From the NCBI GenBank assembly GCA_964304625.1, contig OZ199838.1:1860001-1924000 (forward strand): a DNA stretch of 64,000 nucleotides. The letters run 5' to 3'. The translations under genes were made by a program, and so were the position numbers. The notes below the pieces were generated by a model, which ran no database searches, was not told the origin of the DNA, and saw nothing but the letters and a program-made list of their open reading frames with translations. Below are positions 12,009-24,200 of this stretch, piece after piece. Within the stretch, counting starts at the first letter, position 1. Each line of letters starts with the position of its first letter. The DNA comes from Kudoa neothunni. Its lineage: Eukaryota; Cnidaria.

Positions 12009-13213
12009 ATATAGCGGGATATACGGATAGAAAATTATTTTATTAACATATAATTTATGCATAAAAAGCCTATTATTATATATCTAAAGATTAAAGTTTG
12101 AATCATGAATTATTTATAAAATAATATGTAGTAATTGCATGTCCTTTGGAAGCGTTATACCACTTCGAGATGGGATAAAGATAGAGAGGAATTTAATTAT
12201 TCAATGAAGACTCTAAATATCCCTCAAAAAATTCTGCCTTCAATGGAGATTATTGTTGAGATGGGATTAAAATTAAATATGATTAATTCATTAAAACTTG
12301 TTAAGTATGTCATATTTTAAATATTTATATCTATAGGTTTTTAATTTAATAAATATATTAGTGCATAAATTTTTGTAAACATACAGTATTTTTTGTATAC
12401 ATAGGAATTTAACTCTATATTTATATGATTAATTTTGTAAGGAAAATTATCAAGCTACAAATGTTATCAACGTTGATTATTATAATAATCAAACAAACAA
12501 AATTAGCGGCGTTTTATATTTAAATATTTTTAACTATTTTATTAACTAAAAATAGTTTATTTATTAAGGATTCGAATGTTTTTTAATAATAGATATTTTC
12601 ATAATCTATATATTAGACTCTTAGGAGTGTTGAGTATTCAAATGTAACTTTTCCATCGTTTAATATATCAAATAATACTGTCGCTTTTAATATTAGTGGT
12701 GCAAACTCAATAGGGTATAATTAATTATTTAATTGATGTATTTCTTTAATCTTATTATCTTTTGATAATAATAAGTTGAAAGCTCATTTATAATATTTCT
12801 TGGCTAACCGAATATAAATTCCTAATTGAAATCTATTGATAGTTCTTTCTCTGTTATAGAAATGTGTTATCGTTTTCTATTTTGGTGAGAGGTATAGACG
12901 AGTCTTATTATTCAACCCATTAACAAAATAGCCTATTTCTTATATAAATAGCTGACGTTGGGATTTGAAAAACATAATGAGTTAATTAAAAGCTATTTGA
13001 TGGATTCTGTCAAGATGTGTAAAGATTAACGATACAATATATAAGATACCAACTAATATCATAAATATTTTGTGAGATCAATACCACTTAGAGGTCACCT
13101 CAAATAAATTCAAATACTAAATAATGCTATTGTTTCATTTACCCGTATTAATAGTCTGGAATTTTTTATTAATACCTAAATTAGGGTTTTACTTTTTCAA
13201 CGATTAATATGAA
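12009..13213. other. Intergenic, upstream of polyamine oxidase
   Basis: A short open stretch at 12135-12303 reads as protein-like but is unassigned and has no partner exon that I can join. Otherwise AT-rich spacer with the putative promoter of the oxidase gene. Confidence 0.35.
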
Positions 13214-15034
13214 ATGAAGGAGTTATTTCTATCACCGAAAAAACGTGTTAAAATTCTCATTTGGTTTATTTTTACAATATTCTTGGGAGACAGTAACGAC
13301 GAAGACTCAAATTCAGCTGTTAAACATCCTCATGAGCTGAATAATAAACATATCTATGATGTGATAATTGTGGGAACAGGAATGAGTGGAATCACTGCAG
13401 CCAGTGAGTTGCATGCGGTTGGCTACCGAAATTTTCTGATTGTGGAAGCCAATTCTAGAATTGGTGGAAGAATCTTCACTCACAGTTTAATCGATCCCGA
13501 TGGCTCAGTTAAAAGAATTGAATTTGGAGCTAATTGGATACATGGATACACCAAAAACCCATTATTTCAATTTGTGCGCAAATATCACATAAACGGTACA
13601 TCAAATGAAGATACCATTGTTTTGAAATTGCCAGTAAAATTCTTCAAATTATATTGATTTCATTATCAACATATAACACTTGTATTGGCGAATAGAGAAT
13701 AACAAATGACTGGATTTCACCCGAAGTTGTATCGCAAAGAACAAAGGACGTGACCAATGATTTTTACAAAGAAAAAGCCCGATTAAAAAATATATTGAGA
13801 ACTATTGATACCAACAGTAACTATTACTTTTCCAAGTCTAAGTATCGCTATTTGGAAGACAGTTCCTTGGCAACGTTACTGCAGAAATATAATTGGACAA
13901 CACATGGAGACCACCTGAAAGAATTGGTTGAATATTTTGAGGTGGACTGTAACATGGCAATGTCCTCTAACGAGATAAGTGCTGGATTACTTAAACGGCA
14001 TAATTTTTCTGAATCGTAAAATATAATTAGATAAATTTTTAAATTTAAACAATATTTTGTAGAGAATTTATCAGTGAAACAACCCAAAAAGATCAATATT
14101 TTATTACTGATCAGCGCGGAGTATCCCATCTGCTGAAAACTATGATAAATAGAAACTTTGGCCAAAAATACATTCTATTAAACACACCAATAAACTACAT
14201 CAATCAAACTAGTGAATCAGTTCATTTGTTATCGTCCCAAAACAAAAATACTCAAACATTAAACGCTAAATATGTTCTAATTACAACTAGCGTTAAAGTT
14301 TTAACAAATGGTCAAATTAAGTAGTTATATTCGACCTCTCTATTTCTCAATCGTATAACAACGTTAGGTTTATTCCACCATTACCTCAGAAGTATGCAAA
14401 TATACTGAAAAAGATTGGAATGGGTATCTACACAAAAATATTTGTGAAATATCCGTGTAGGTTTTGGCATCGAAAAAGCTATATATTAATGTACGATGAT
14501 GATGGCGAGACGTTGTTTAAGTTTTGGCAGAATTTACCCAATCCAAATGAGCAGTCATGTTCTAAGAACAAAAATAATATCACAGACTTACACCAGAATA
14601 AGTATTCGCTCATTTTAACAACATTAGTAAATAATTTTGTGTTAATTTTATTTATGAACATTAAATAAAAATAGGTAGGAAAAGACGCATTATGGTTGTT
14701 GAACAAAACCAAATCAGAAATTTTGTCTCAAATCTATGCTGTAACAAAACGCGCCTACGGACCACATATACCCTACCCAATGGACATCTATTGGTACGAT
14801 TGGTACGGTGATAAATATTTTGGTGGGAGTTTTCCAACCCATCTCAAGGGAATTTCACACAATGATATAGCTATTTTAAAGACCAACTTCAAAAGGTTGT
14901 TCTTTGCTGGTGATTGGCAAAGTGAGCATTATACGGGGTGTTTGCATGGCTCCTATTTCTCCGCTTACGACCGAACCCAAGATATAATCCAAGCTCTCAA
15001 CAATCAATGGGATATATTAGATAGGAAAAGATGA
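13214..15034 (+). CDS. FAD-dependent polyamine oxidase, probably secreted, five exons
   Basis: Exons 13214-13633, 13696-14015, 14063-14320, 14368-14626 and 14675-15034 join in frame through GT-AG introns of 47-62 nt, giving 538 residues. After a hydrophobic N-terminal segment (residues about 10-24, likely a signal peptide) comes the FAD-binding motif VIIVGTGMSGITAASEL, then EANSRIGGRI and GANWIHG. Further on are FITDQRG, YVLITTSVKVL and GIYTKIFVKYPCRFW. The last keeps the Tyr-Thr-Lys seen in the maize polyamine oxidase active site. The C-terminal FAD region reads LFFAGDWQSEHYTGCLHGSY (maize: VYFTGEHTSEHYNGYVHGAY). Known role: oxidation of spermine/spermidine with release of an aldehyde, an amine and H2O2. 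It resembles the secreted plant-type enzymes more than cytosolic SMOX in the parts I can compare. Substrate choice is not readable from the sequence. Confidence 0.9.
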
Positions 15035-18000
15035 TCGTCATCTAGTCGATATGTGCCTAAGAAACAGCGACTCATTATGTTAGATACTGATGTATATTTT
15101 ATAATTTTTAAATATATTTTTATATTGTCTTCGTTTTTATCCACAAATAATGTATTTCTGATGCTACCCTATTGGTTTATGATTTCATCAATTTCTTATA
15201 TAAATATTTATATACATGGTAAATAACCAATTTTACGTAGTTTTATACTACATATGTTATAAATAATAATGTAATAATAGGTGTCATTTTAATTTTTAAA
15301 GTATATCGTGAATTTTTAGGAACGTAGAATTAAAGTAAGAGAGGGAATTTCCAAAAATTAAGATCACGTGATTAACAAATTAACTCAAATTAAGTATTTT
15401 CATCAGACACAAAATTAGATAAAACGTAATACATCTGATAGATATATAATAATAATAATAATGTGAAACCATATTACTTGCTCGTGAGGCGCGAAACTAT
15501 CCCTATACTGCACATTAACGTGTACCTAATTAACATACGTCATTTCATTTTGTTTAAATAAAATGAGGAATCGTATCAGAATTTTGAATATTAATATATT
15601 AAAGCGACCAAAGGAATTTAATTGGCAAAAATACTTATTCACTGAACCAACATGTTTAGGACTAAATTCGATGAAAGCGATCTAAATAAATAAATAAATT
15701 TTTTTCCTACGTATAAAATAGATGCAATACTCTCGTAAAATTATGTTTTCATTTAAAAATATCATATTAATAAAATATGTTTTATTTCGTCACTTCCATT
15801 GATTCAATTATCACTTCCAATCGGAAAGCTCAAATAACGTTATTATTATTATTATTATTTATTATTAAATTTTGATATTCTGTCAATTGTATTACATAAT
15901 TAATTTTTATACAATTTTTATAACAACAAAAAAACTATTAAATAAAAATTTATTTTCAACATCAAATGTAATTAAGAAAAAGTGATTTTGCATCCGCATC
16001 GAAACAAATTTAATGGTTACTGGGTTAAAAGAGTGTTTCATCATTTATAAATTATAGTAATAGAAATTCTGTTTATTATTTGTTTTTTTAGGGAATAATT
16101 GTTGTCTAAATTATATCATGAGCGCATGAATTAAAATAGAAGCTTCAGGTGACTAATTTCCGCACTTTTTCCTGACCCCTGAAGGGATTATGCATGAATG
16201 GTTACCTTATGTAACAAATATATATTATATTTCTATTTTATATGAAAAAGTTATTTTTAAAAACAAGAATATTTTTTATATCCAATATAAAATAAAAATA
16301 ATACATTATTTGGTCATTGCGTTTTAACACCTATACGTGTATTTCTATTTTATAGCATTATAGAGAATTGCACCTTCTTATTTTTAAAAATCTAAAACAA
16401 TACCACATAAATAAGGATCGCAGTTTTTGGCTTTGATTTTTTGAAAATTCGATGGCTAAAATCGACGTTTACTTGCTTTTAATTTCTATTTTTGTAGAGA
16501 TAATTTTCATTTTCCACTTTCTCTATGTCGATCCAGTCAACAAGAAACTATCAATTTCTCTCTCGTTACTACTAATCTCAAGTTTTTCAAAAATTCGAAT
16601 TTTACCATAAGATAAACGTCGAAACTTTTTAAAAATTCGACAACTAAGGTCGATATAATCAAAAACTGCATTCCCATACGTATTAAATTATCCTTATAAT
16701 TATTTTTAAACTAAACTATAATATAATTATATTTAAGTAATTTATTATATCTATTATGATAGTATTTGCGAATAAAATTAATTAATCTTTTCGACATTTC
16801 TAATACTTCAGATCAAATTTTTCGATCTTCATTCGTAATATCAATATTAAAATTGTCCTAAAAAATGTGCGTTAATTAAGCGGTTTATTTAATACTTTTG
16901 ATTAACCTTCTAATGAGTTTTGAGATAAATTTTTACCCCAACGAGAGGTTAATGGTTGAATACTTGATTTGTTTGCTATTCGTAGGATACGAGTTTTTTA
17001 TAATCATCTAAAAAACTTAACCATAAATGATTTTGAAATATTATTACTAAAATTTAAATATTAAACGTAATACTAAATTATAAAAAGTATTGTCGCTTAA
17101 TAAGTTCTGTAATTTAAAGGTGAAAATGAAATGAGCCAAATAAAAATAGCTAATTCGTATAGTTCACAAGAAACATTATTTCAAAATCAATTGTTATGTA
17201 GGAATTTATTTGATCTGACGGTTCTCTTGCTCTGGCTGGGTTTTCATAAGTAGTTCAAAGCGTGTCACATTGTTGGTAAATGATATTTGAAAATCGTCGG
17301 GGTTTAATGAATTCCAATACTTATTATTTGCATATACTGAAGTCGATAAGCTTGTTTCATATGCTATCCTGTGCTGAATAAATCTAGCGACTTCCGTATT
17401 CTATATTGAGTCATATTTTAAATGTTGAGGCAATTAGTTAATAAAAATTCAATAGATTCAAAAAATACACCTTCTAAATATACTAGTATAAAAATAACTA
17501 ACTATATATTATATATTGTTAAAATTGACATTCATTTATTTATGTGTATAAATGAATGTTTTGATCCTTGTTTTACCTATACTTTAAATAACAACTTAAC
17601 TTAAATTTATATCAGAGGTAAGGTACCAATTCGAAAGTAAAACTTGAAACGTAGCATAATAAAAATTATGAAATTAAATGATGGATCTCAAATTTAGAGA
17701 GAAAACAAAGTTAAAATTAGACAGTAGTTATACTTTTAAGGATATAGATTATTTCTAAGTAGACAAAAATGTTGACAACCTAATTACAGCTTAAGCATAT
17801 AAATATGTTATTTTGAAAGATAACAAAGTTACGATTTTACTAGTAAAATAGCGGGAGTTAGATTTTAATTAGCTGAACAGGCTTAATTTAAACTATTACC
17901 ATACTTCGTTATATTGTAGATGCCAATTAAAATGAATTATAAATTAAATAAATTATCATATCCCACTTTTTGAATGGAAACTAATTCATATCAAAACAAC

Positions 18001-18659
18001 CAGAAAATATTATTGTACGCATTACGTCCTTACATGATTTAAACAGGGACTAACGGAAATTACGAAATGAATAAACTAGATTAATTTTTAAATTTATTCT
18101 TGAATGACTCCCGCCATCCCCTGTAGGGGTAACATTGCTCTAGGGTGAAAATTTTAATACCATGATATATTGATTTTAAAAATTTCTGACATCATTTATC
18201 TATTATTCTTTAAAAAAGATATATGAGTCTCACTCCAATTAAAAAACTCATAATTACAATTAATTCATATCTATAAGAAAAAGTAAGAATATTTCTAAAA
18301 GTACTAATATTTTTAGAATTATAAATGGATTATATTTATTAAGTAGAATATACTACTAATGAACTAATTAGATAATCAATAATTAATGTTAAGATTACAA
18401 ACAAAATCTTTATTAAGTATACGCGCAAGGCGCACTTCTAAACAACAATTATAGATTTCCAATGATGAACTACCAATGTAAATAATATAACCCACGAAAA
18501 TATTACTAACGCGCTTATAATGTGAATGAAAGTCGCTAAGCATTTGAAATCTATTAGATCAATAAGCTACGAGCTTAATTAACTTTAACCGAACAACTTT
18601 CCGACTGATTTTTAATATCGTATCTGATCAATAGATTTTTTCAATGAAATTGTGCTTAA
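15035..18659. other. Long AT-rich intergenic region
   Basis: No gene recognised. It holds small AT microsatellites (about 15445-15462, 15841-15865) and a 250-bp imperfect inverted repeat at 16420-16669, listed separately. Confidence 0.4.
16420..16669. repeat. Imperfect inverted repeat, about 250 bp (MITE-like)
   Basis: The left end gCAGTTTTTGgct is mirrored by aatCAAAAACTGC at the right end. Further inside, tcgacgttta at about 16462 is mirrored by taaacgtcga at about 16613. Spacing differs between the arms, so pairing is imperfect. No coding capacity. It could be a small DNA transposon relic or a cruciform-forming spacer. Confidence 0.5.
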
Positions 18660-21000
18660 ATGCAAAAGAACCTCCGAGCGAGTTGCTTTTTGCGAATTTC
18701 AATCAGGATACACGTAAGTTGTAGAATTGAATGGGAATTGATTTATACGATAACTAATGCTTCTTTTTATTATTTTGAAGTTGTGTGAATATTGGCACAA
18801 AGAAATGTTTTTCAGATATATCATTGAGTGAAGAGAAAAATAAGAATTTAAAATGCATTTATGATTTGGGTAATTTTTCTGTAGTAATGATGACAGTGGT
18901 TGTTGCTGCTGCTGCTGCTGCTGATTTTGTGGGGGCAGTAAATAAAAATCTAATGTATGTATTTTTAGAGGAAAAAGATGTTTACCTGGTCGAGAGACTA
19001 TTTTCAAGTGGTTTGGTTGCATTTGTCACTTTATCCTCACCTAGACGAATAAGATTGTGGAATATTAAGTTGATTTATTTTGTGGATGCAGAGATTTTAA
19101 GTTCCAATTTAGAAAAATATAGATGTCAACTCATTCGATTATACATCCACTATTCTTAATGTTCTTCTCAATAGAAGTGTAATTATAGATTATATGTGCT
19201 TTACATCAAAATTGATTTTGATTTTTTTCCTATTAAGAGGATTGTAATTGTTACAGATGAAAATATTTACATTCATCAGTGTAAAGATATGAAAGTAGTT
19301 GCTATTGATTGAATCTGATAATGTTGGTTAGTTGGTTCATACAATCAGACATATAGCTACTAATTTGAGTGGATTGTGTGCGTTGTCGTCGAACGTTGAT
19401 AATTCGTATATTGGCTTCCCTAGCAGTAACAAAGTAGACCTATTAGATACTATTATAGAAAGTTTGTTAACAATTGATTCAAGATTGGTGAACTACACAT
19501 ATTTGATACAATGAATTTGGTATTTGTCGCTTTATTTCACATATTTGCTGTAGCAGTTGAGGTAATAAAACTTTATGGTAGAAATCTGTCAAAGTGTTTC
19601 AAGCCCACGAAACCAAACTTGTAGCGATTATTTTTAATTGCACCGCTACAATGGTGGCGACTGCGTCATCTAAAGTCTTTATATATATTTTAGATTGACT
19701 AGGTTGATATTTATTATATATAGGGCACAGTTATTAGAGTTTTTCGCTTCCGCTTGGTCACACAATTTATGAATTTCGTAGAGGATTGAAACGGTGAGAT
19801 ATATGTGCTTCATTTGTCTGTTTTTAAATTTTTTTAACAGCTTTTTATCAAGCAAGTCTTATTGCCCTAGTTGCTATTTTAGTAATTAATACGAACGAAT
19901 TGGGATCGGGATCTTTTTGAGCTTAATTTTTTATATATTTGCTCCAATATGTACTCTAATACAAAAACTCGTTGTTTAATACTTTTTTATTGAAGATTGT
20001 TTATTTTTTATTAATCTTTATTTTAATGTTATAAATACGAATGTTTTAAAATTATACCAATATAAGATTAAGTTGTTAGTTTGAAAATATGAGATTTTTT
20101 ATTGTATATTTATGTAAATTTTTCTGGAATATCATACTAAAATAGTCCCGCATTTTGAATATATTTAGGCGAATAAGCTTTTAAAAACTTTATTTAATAA
20201 AATATAATTTTATTTATTATAGATCAGTAACGATCACATCGTTATCTTTCAGCCAAAATTCAGCATTTCTTATATCGGCCAGCGATACTAATACTATCCA
20301 CATATTTTCATTCGACCATAAAACTTCGTATATTTGATTTTATTTATGGAAAACTAAAACAATAATTTAGAGTAAACAATGATAGAAACGATGAAAATTC
20401 GTTTTATTCTGATAGTTTATATTGAAAACCCTCAGTCAAATAATGGTGATTTTCTATTATACTGCAATCTGATGTAATTCTACATTAGCTATCGACTTCG
20501 ATCATAATGAGAAAAGTTTTAAATCAAAATTGAAAAGCTGGATTTCATTGAGTTCCAGCAAAATACTTCCAAACAATGTGAACAACATTTTCAGAATCTC
20601 TCGTAATTTTGCCACCGTACGTCTTCCCACTTCAGGTATAATCGATAAAATATAGTGATATGGTTGTTTCATGTTATTTAGGTTTTTATAATATTGCAGC
20701 TATCGCCATGTATTGTTATTTGGTGGTTCAAATTGGAATAAGGTATATTTTAGCGAGAAAAATCAATATATAGTTCATGTTATCTCAAGCAATGCGATCC
20801 ATTATGTTTATCTGTTAGATCCAGTTAATGGAGGAGATTGTGAACTTTTGCATGAAAAAAAGTTTCTCATCTCAATCACGATCATTCACCTATTCAAAAT
20901 ACATAATTTTATGTACTGTATATCTGACAGTTTTTCTAAGGTTATCGAAATATTTTTTAATACTCAATGTTTTCAATATATTCCATTCATTAGTTGTTGA
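18660..21000 (+). CDS. WIPI/ATG18 PROPPIN (PI3P-binding WD repeat protein); one frame break; 5' end unresolved
   Basis: Ordered exons match WIPI1/2. They read VAFCEFQSGYTCVNIGTKK; DVYLVERLFSSGLVAFVTLS (WIPI: DVYIVERLFSSSLVVVVS); RIVIVTDENIYIHQCKDMK; LSGLCALSSNVDNSYIGFP; KLVAIIFNCTATMVATASSK; GTVIRVF; YEFRRGLKR; VTITSLSFSQNSAFLISAS; NFATVRLPTSG; and YVYLLDPVNGGDCELL. The FRRG motif that binds phosphatidylinositol 3-phosphate is intact. Known role: autophagosome formation and endosomal lipid signalling. Between GTVIRVF and FRRG the frame changes by one base at a T5 run (19740-19744); six Ts would restore it. No in-frame ATG precedes the first recognisable exon, so a first exon is missing from this model. 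The intron between FRRGLKR and VTITSLSF is about 430 nt, long for this genome. Joins after 20600 are also uncertain. It is a real gene with either an assembly error or early decay. Confidence 0.78.
18904..18921 (+). repeat. GCT trinucleotide run in the WIPI gene
   Basis: Six GCT units. Read as coding they give polyalanine, but they lie in a 99-nt segment (18870-18968) bounded by GT and AG that is open in frame and has no counterpart in WIPI proteins. It is probably a stopless intron. Confidence 0.7.
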
Positions 21001-21781
21001 CTTTTTATTATGAACGTGTTGAATAACACTGTATTTTAATGTTATCCGATTCTCAGCTGAGTGATTCATTGTTATATTATATGTGTATTACTGTTTAAGA
21101 ATTATTAATATTAATTTTTAACAGATTTTCTTTGAATGTTGCCTTTTATTTATGCATTTATTATTTTAATGATTGTATTTTCGCGAGGTTAGTGTAGCAC
21201 AAAATGATTCTTGGTTGTTATTATTTTATTTGGATCATAACTAATAAGGAATCGTCAAAAATATATTAACTTTGGTTATGAAATCCCATTATTTTTCTTG
21301 AATCGTTTGGCAACTGCTTGTGTTTTAATATAGTTTACCCCTCGTTACGAAAATACTCTGTTTAGCCTTGCTTTTGCACAACTAGTCGGAAACATTCTTA
21401 TATAAATTTCATTTTTAAGTTTATTTAGTGTGTAATCATTATTGACTTTAAAGTATATACCATTTCCAAATGGAATGATATATCTGATTAATGCATTAGA
21501 AATTAAATAAAAAAGTTAGTTTTTCTAGTAATTAATAAATTTCGGCCTTAGTAAAAGAATACAGTAATAACATGGATGAGTATTTGGAATAATAAAAAAT
21601 GAGGTTGTTGAATAAATTAAACTTCTAATTATGGTATAATAATATTAACCAAAGTACGGTCTATAATCTATTTTCCTTAATAACTTGGTCGGTACAAAAA
21701 ATTACTGAAACGCTTCAATAACTAGTCTAAGAATTTTTATTAACATCAAGAAATTTAATTATACTTATAGTCATTTACAAC

Positions 21782-21816
<35 letters not shown>

Positions 21817-23329
21817 GTATATAAAGGCGAATTTATGTGTTTGAGAATACAGTAGCGATATGGGTCGTACGCAATTTTTTTAAAATTTTCTTGTTTACTA
21901 TTTATTTTAATTCCAATTAAAATAGATAGTTCGACCAAAAATAGATAATTTTTCAATAAATAATTGGTTTGAAACAAAATGTTAGGGTTGAAACTTATTA
22001 TGTGGATCTAACGCAAAAATGACTCGAGAGCAGTGCATAATCTAAACTTAACCAAAAAAATAATAAATGAAGCGTAATTTTAACAAAACCAATCACTTTA
22101 CACCACCAAAAAGAATCGAAATTACAAGTTTTTCAAGTTAATATCTTATAATAAAGATCCTAAGCTCCAATCGATGGAAAAATTCGTCAATAAAATAGCA
22201 CGATAGTTAAAAAGGCCTAAACGACTGGTTCTATTTTTGTGTCTTTTCTTGAAAAATATAACAAGCAACTTACTATTTCTAAGAGAAAAAATTTTATTAT
22301 TCCTCGACTATTTCTTAGTCTACAAAAACATATTTGTCCAATGTAACACTGTTACTTTTTTCGTACACAACCAGTGTGCTTCAGCCACTGGATCATGGAA
22401 TTGTTAAAAATTTTAAAAATGATGCACAAAATAAATCTAATGACGTCATTCATACATCAAATCGAATTTCAAGATAGTTGTTACATTGTAACTAGTGTCT
22501 TAGATGTTATTCATTGATAATCAAATAATTAGAATATATTGTTATGTAAACCATAGTTAACATAACCGCTTTAGGAAATCATTTTTCCTCTCTGAAAATC
22601 CACTAAATGATGATTCCAATGATGTTCCTGATGATAATCAATTTAAACGTGACATAAATGAGCTGATTGAAGAGGAGAAACCATTAGAATAACAAATATT
22701 ATTGAATGAAACTCTTGAATACAACATAGTCGATACCTCTGAAATTTGGACAACACCAGATTTTCCTGATTTCGACTCTGATTATATTGATAAAGTTATT
22801 ATATCAAACCAAGAGTAACCATATTAATGGGCAAAAGTTGGAAAATCCTTTCTAACTAAAATTTTGGTCAATGCTTAACAATATAAACCGAATTGTAATG
22901 GGCTGGTCCAATATTTGAACAGTTTTTACAAAACATAATATAAAGGACAGTATTTTAATAAGAAAATATGTAAAGTTAATTTTTGAGTCAAATTAATTCA
23001 TTATTGATTATATTATCGATGGGAAACTGTTATTTTTGTCTTAACGCGTGAGCTTTTAGAATGTGTCCAGCGCAAAAATAGATTCAACACAGGGATTTTC
23101 ATCTTCCCCATTTCTGCGTTGCATTCATACGCTACTGTAATATTCTTAAATTGAATTTGGATCACATTTGATATCCACACCATATAATTCTATAACATTA
23201 TAGAGATTAACGGTGAAGCTAATCGTTTGTGTACCGACGCTAACACTAATACCGCACCATCAGGATTGCCGACTCACAAACACGATATATAAGGGTTAAG
23301 TTGCTATTTACAAACAAACCCACAACAAT
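21001..23329. other. Intergenic region with TA microsatellite and decayed coding-like stretch
   Basis: A (TA)n run lies at about 21785-21818. At about 22590-22820 (+) an acidic broken reading frame is visible (for example DDNQFKRDINELIEEEKPLE, then DTSEIWTTPDFPDF). It looks like the remnant of a transposon protein, possibly pogo/Tigger-like, but the family is not established. Confidence 0.35.
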
Positions 23330-24200
23330 GATTGCACCAAGGAAGGCATTTAATAAAATTTTCAGTGGAGAGAAAAATTCCATTAATTATCTTTTAAATG
23401 TGGCGTTCTTGAGGAGCCAACTAGTTGCATTAAGTGTGGTGGAATTGGATTTTTGATCCACAGCAAAAATTAGCCATGTTGTGCAATGTCCTTCAGGAAA
23501 GAATCATCCATTTTTGGCTATACATTCTTCAAAAATATGAAACTTAAAGTTAACGATTTCATGGAGTCGGTATATTATCGGTTAGTGGGTGTAAAAACTC
23601 TTAATTTGATCATTATTACTGGTCACTCTTCTCAAACTTTCACAAACTATCTCGCACTACCTTAGACAGATGATGACCGATAATTTATGATGCGAGGATA
23701 TCATAATTGGAGGAGAAAACACAATCGTAGAAATTGATGGGTCCGAAGTTTGGAAAAATAAAATACAACAAAAATCATGGTGTTAATGGAGCATGGGTTG
23801 TTGGAGGTGTCGAAAGGACATCCGAAAGAAGAATGTCTCTAGTGGAGGTCCCTGATAGAACTGCTGAAACTCTAATAAAAAAATAAAAAACCTATGTCAA
23901 ACCAGGCTCATTATCATCACCGACTGTTTCAAAAGCTACGCCATACTTCATAATCTTACATTCATCTCGTTGTTAACCACAGTATAGAATATGTAGATAG
24001 CGTTTCAGGAACTCACACAATACTATTGAAGGCACTTGGGGTGTCATAAAATACCGAATATCTCCAAGAAATCAAACCTCATCAGTAATGAGGATGGAAC
24101 TATTCGTCTGGAAGGCATTAATGAATTTCTTGGTGAATTTCGATGAAGACGAAAAAATAAACATGACTTATGGATTGATTTTATACAATCTCTAAAAGTT
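23330..24200 (+). pseudogene. Decayed Merlin-like transposase (ISXO2/IS1595-type DDE)
   Basis: Fragments in three frames follow the order of ISXO2-like transposases. A CIKCGG zinc-ribbon start lies at about 23430. Next is IIGGENTIVEIDGSEVWKNK (family: V-E-I-D-E-S-x-F-G-K-x-K) near 23700, followed by WVVGGVERTSERRMSLVEV with DRTAETLI, then IIITDCFKSYAILHNL, and HNTIEGTWGVIKYRISP (family: H-T-N-x-I-E-G-x-W-x-x-x-K) near 24020. Aspartates and the NTIEG-W motif are still readable, but stops and frameshifts break the protein. Terminal repeats were not found. Confidence 0.7.

Noticed and set aside
18699-19022. Minus-strand frame with polyglutamine
   Set aside because: Antisense of the WIPI exon; the Gln run is the reverse complement of the GCT repeat.
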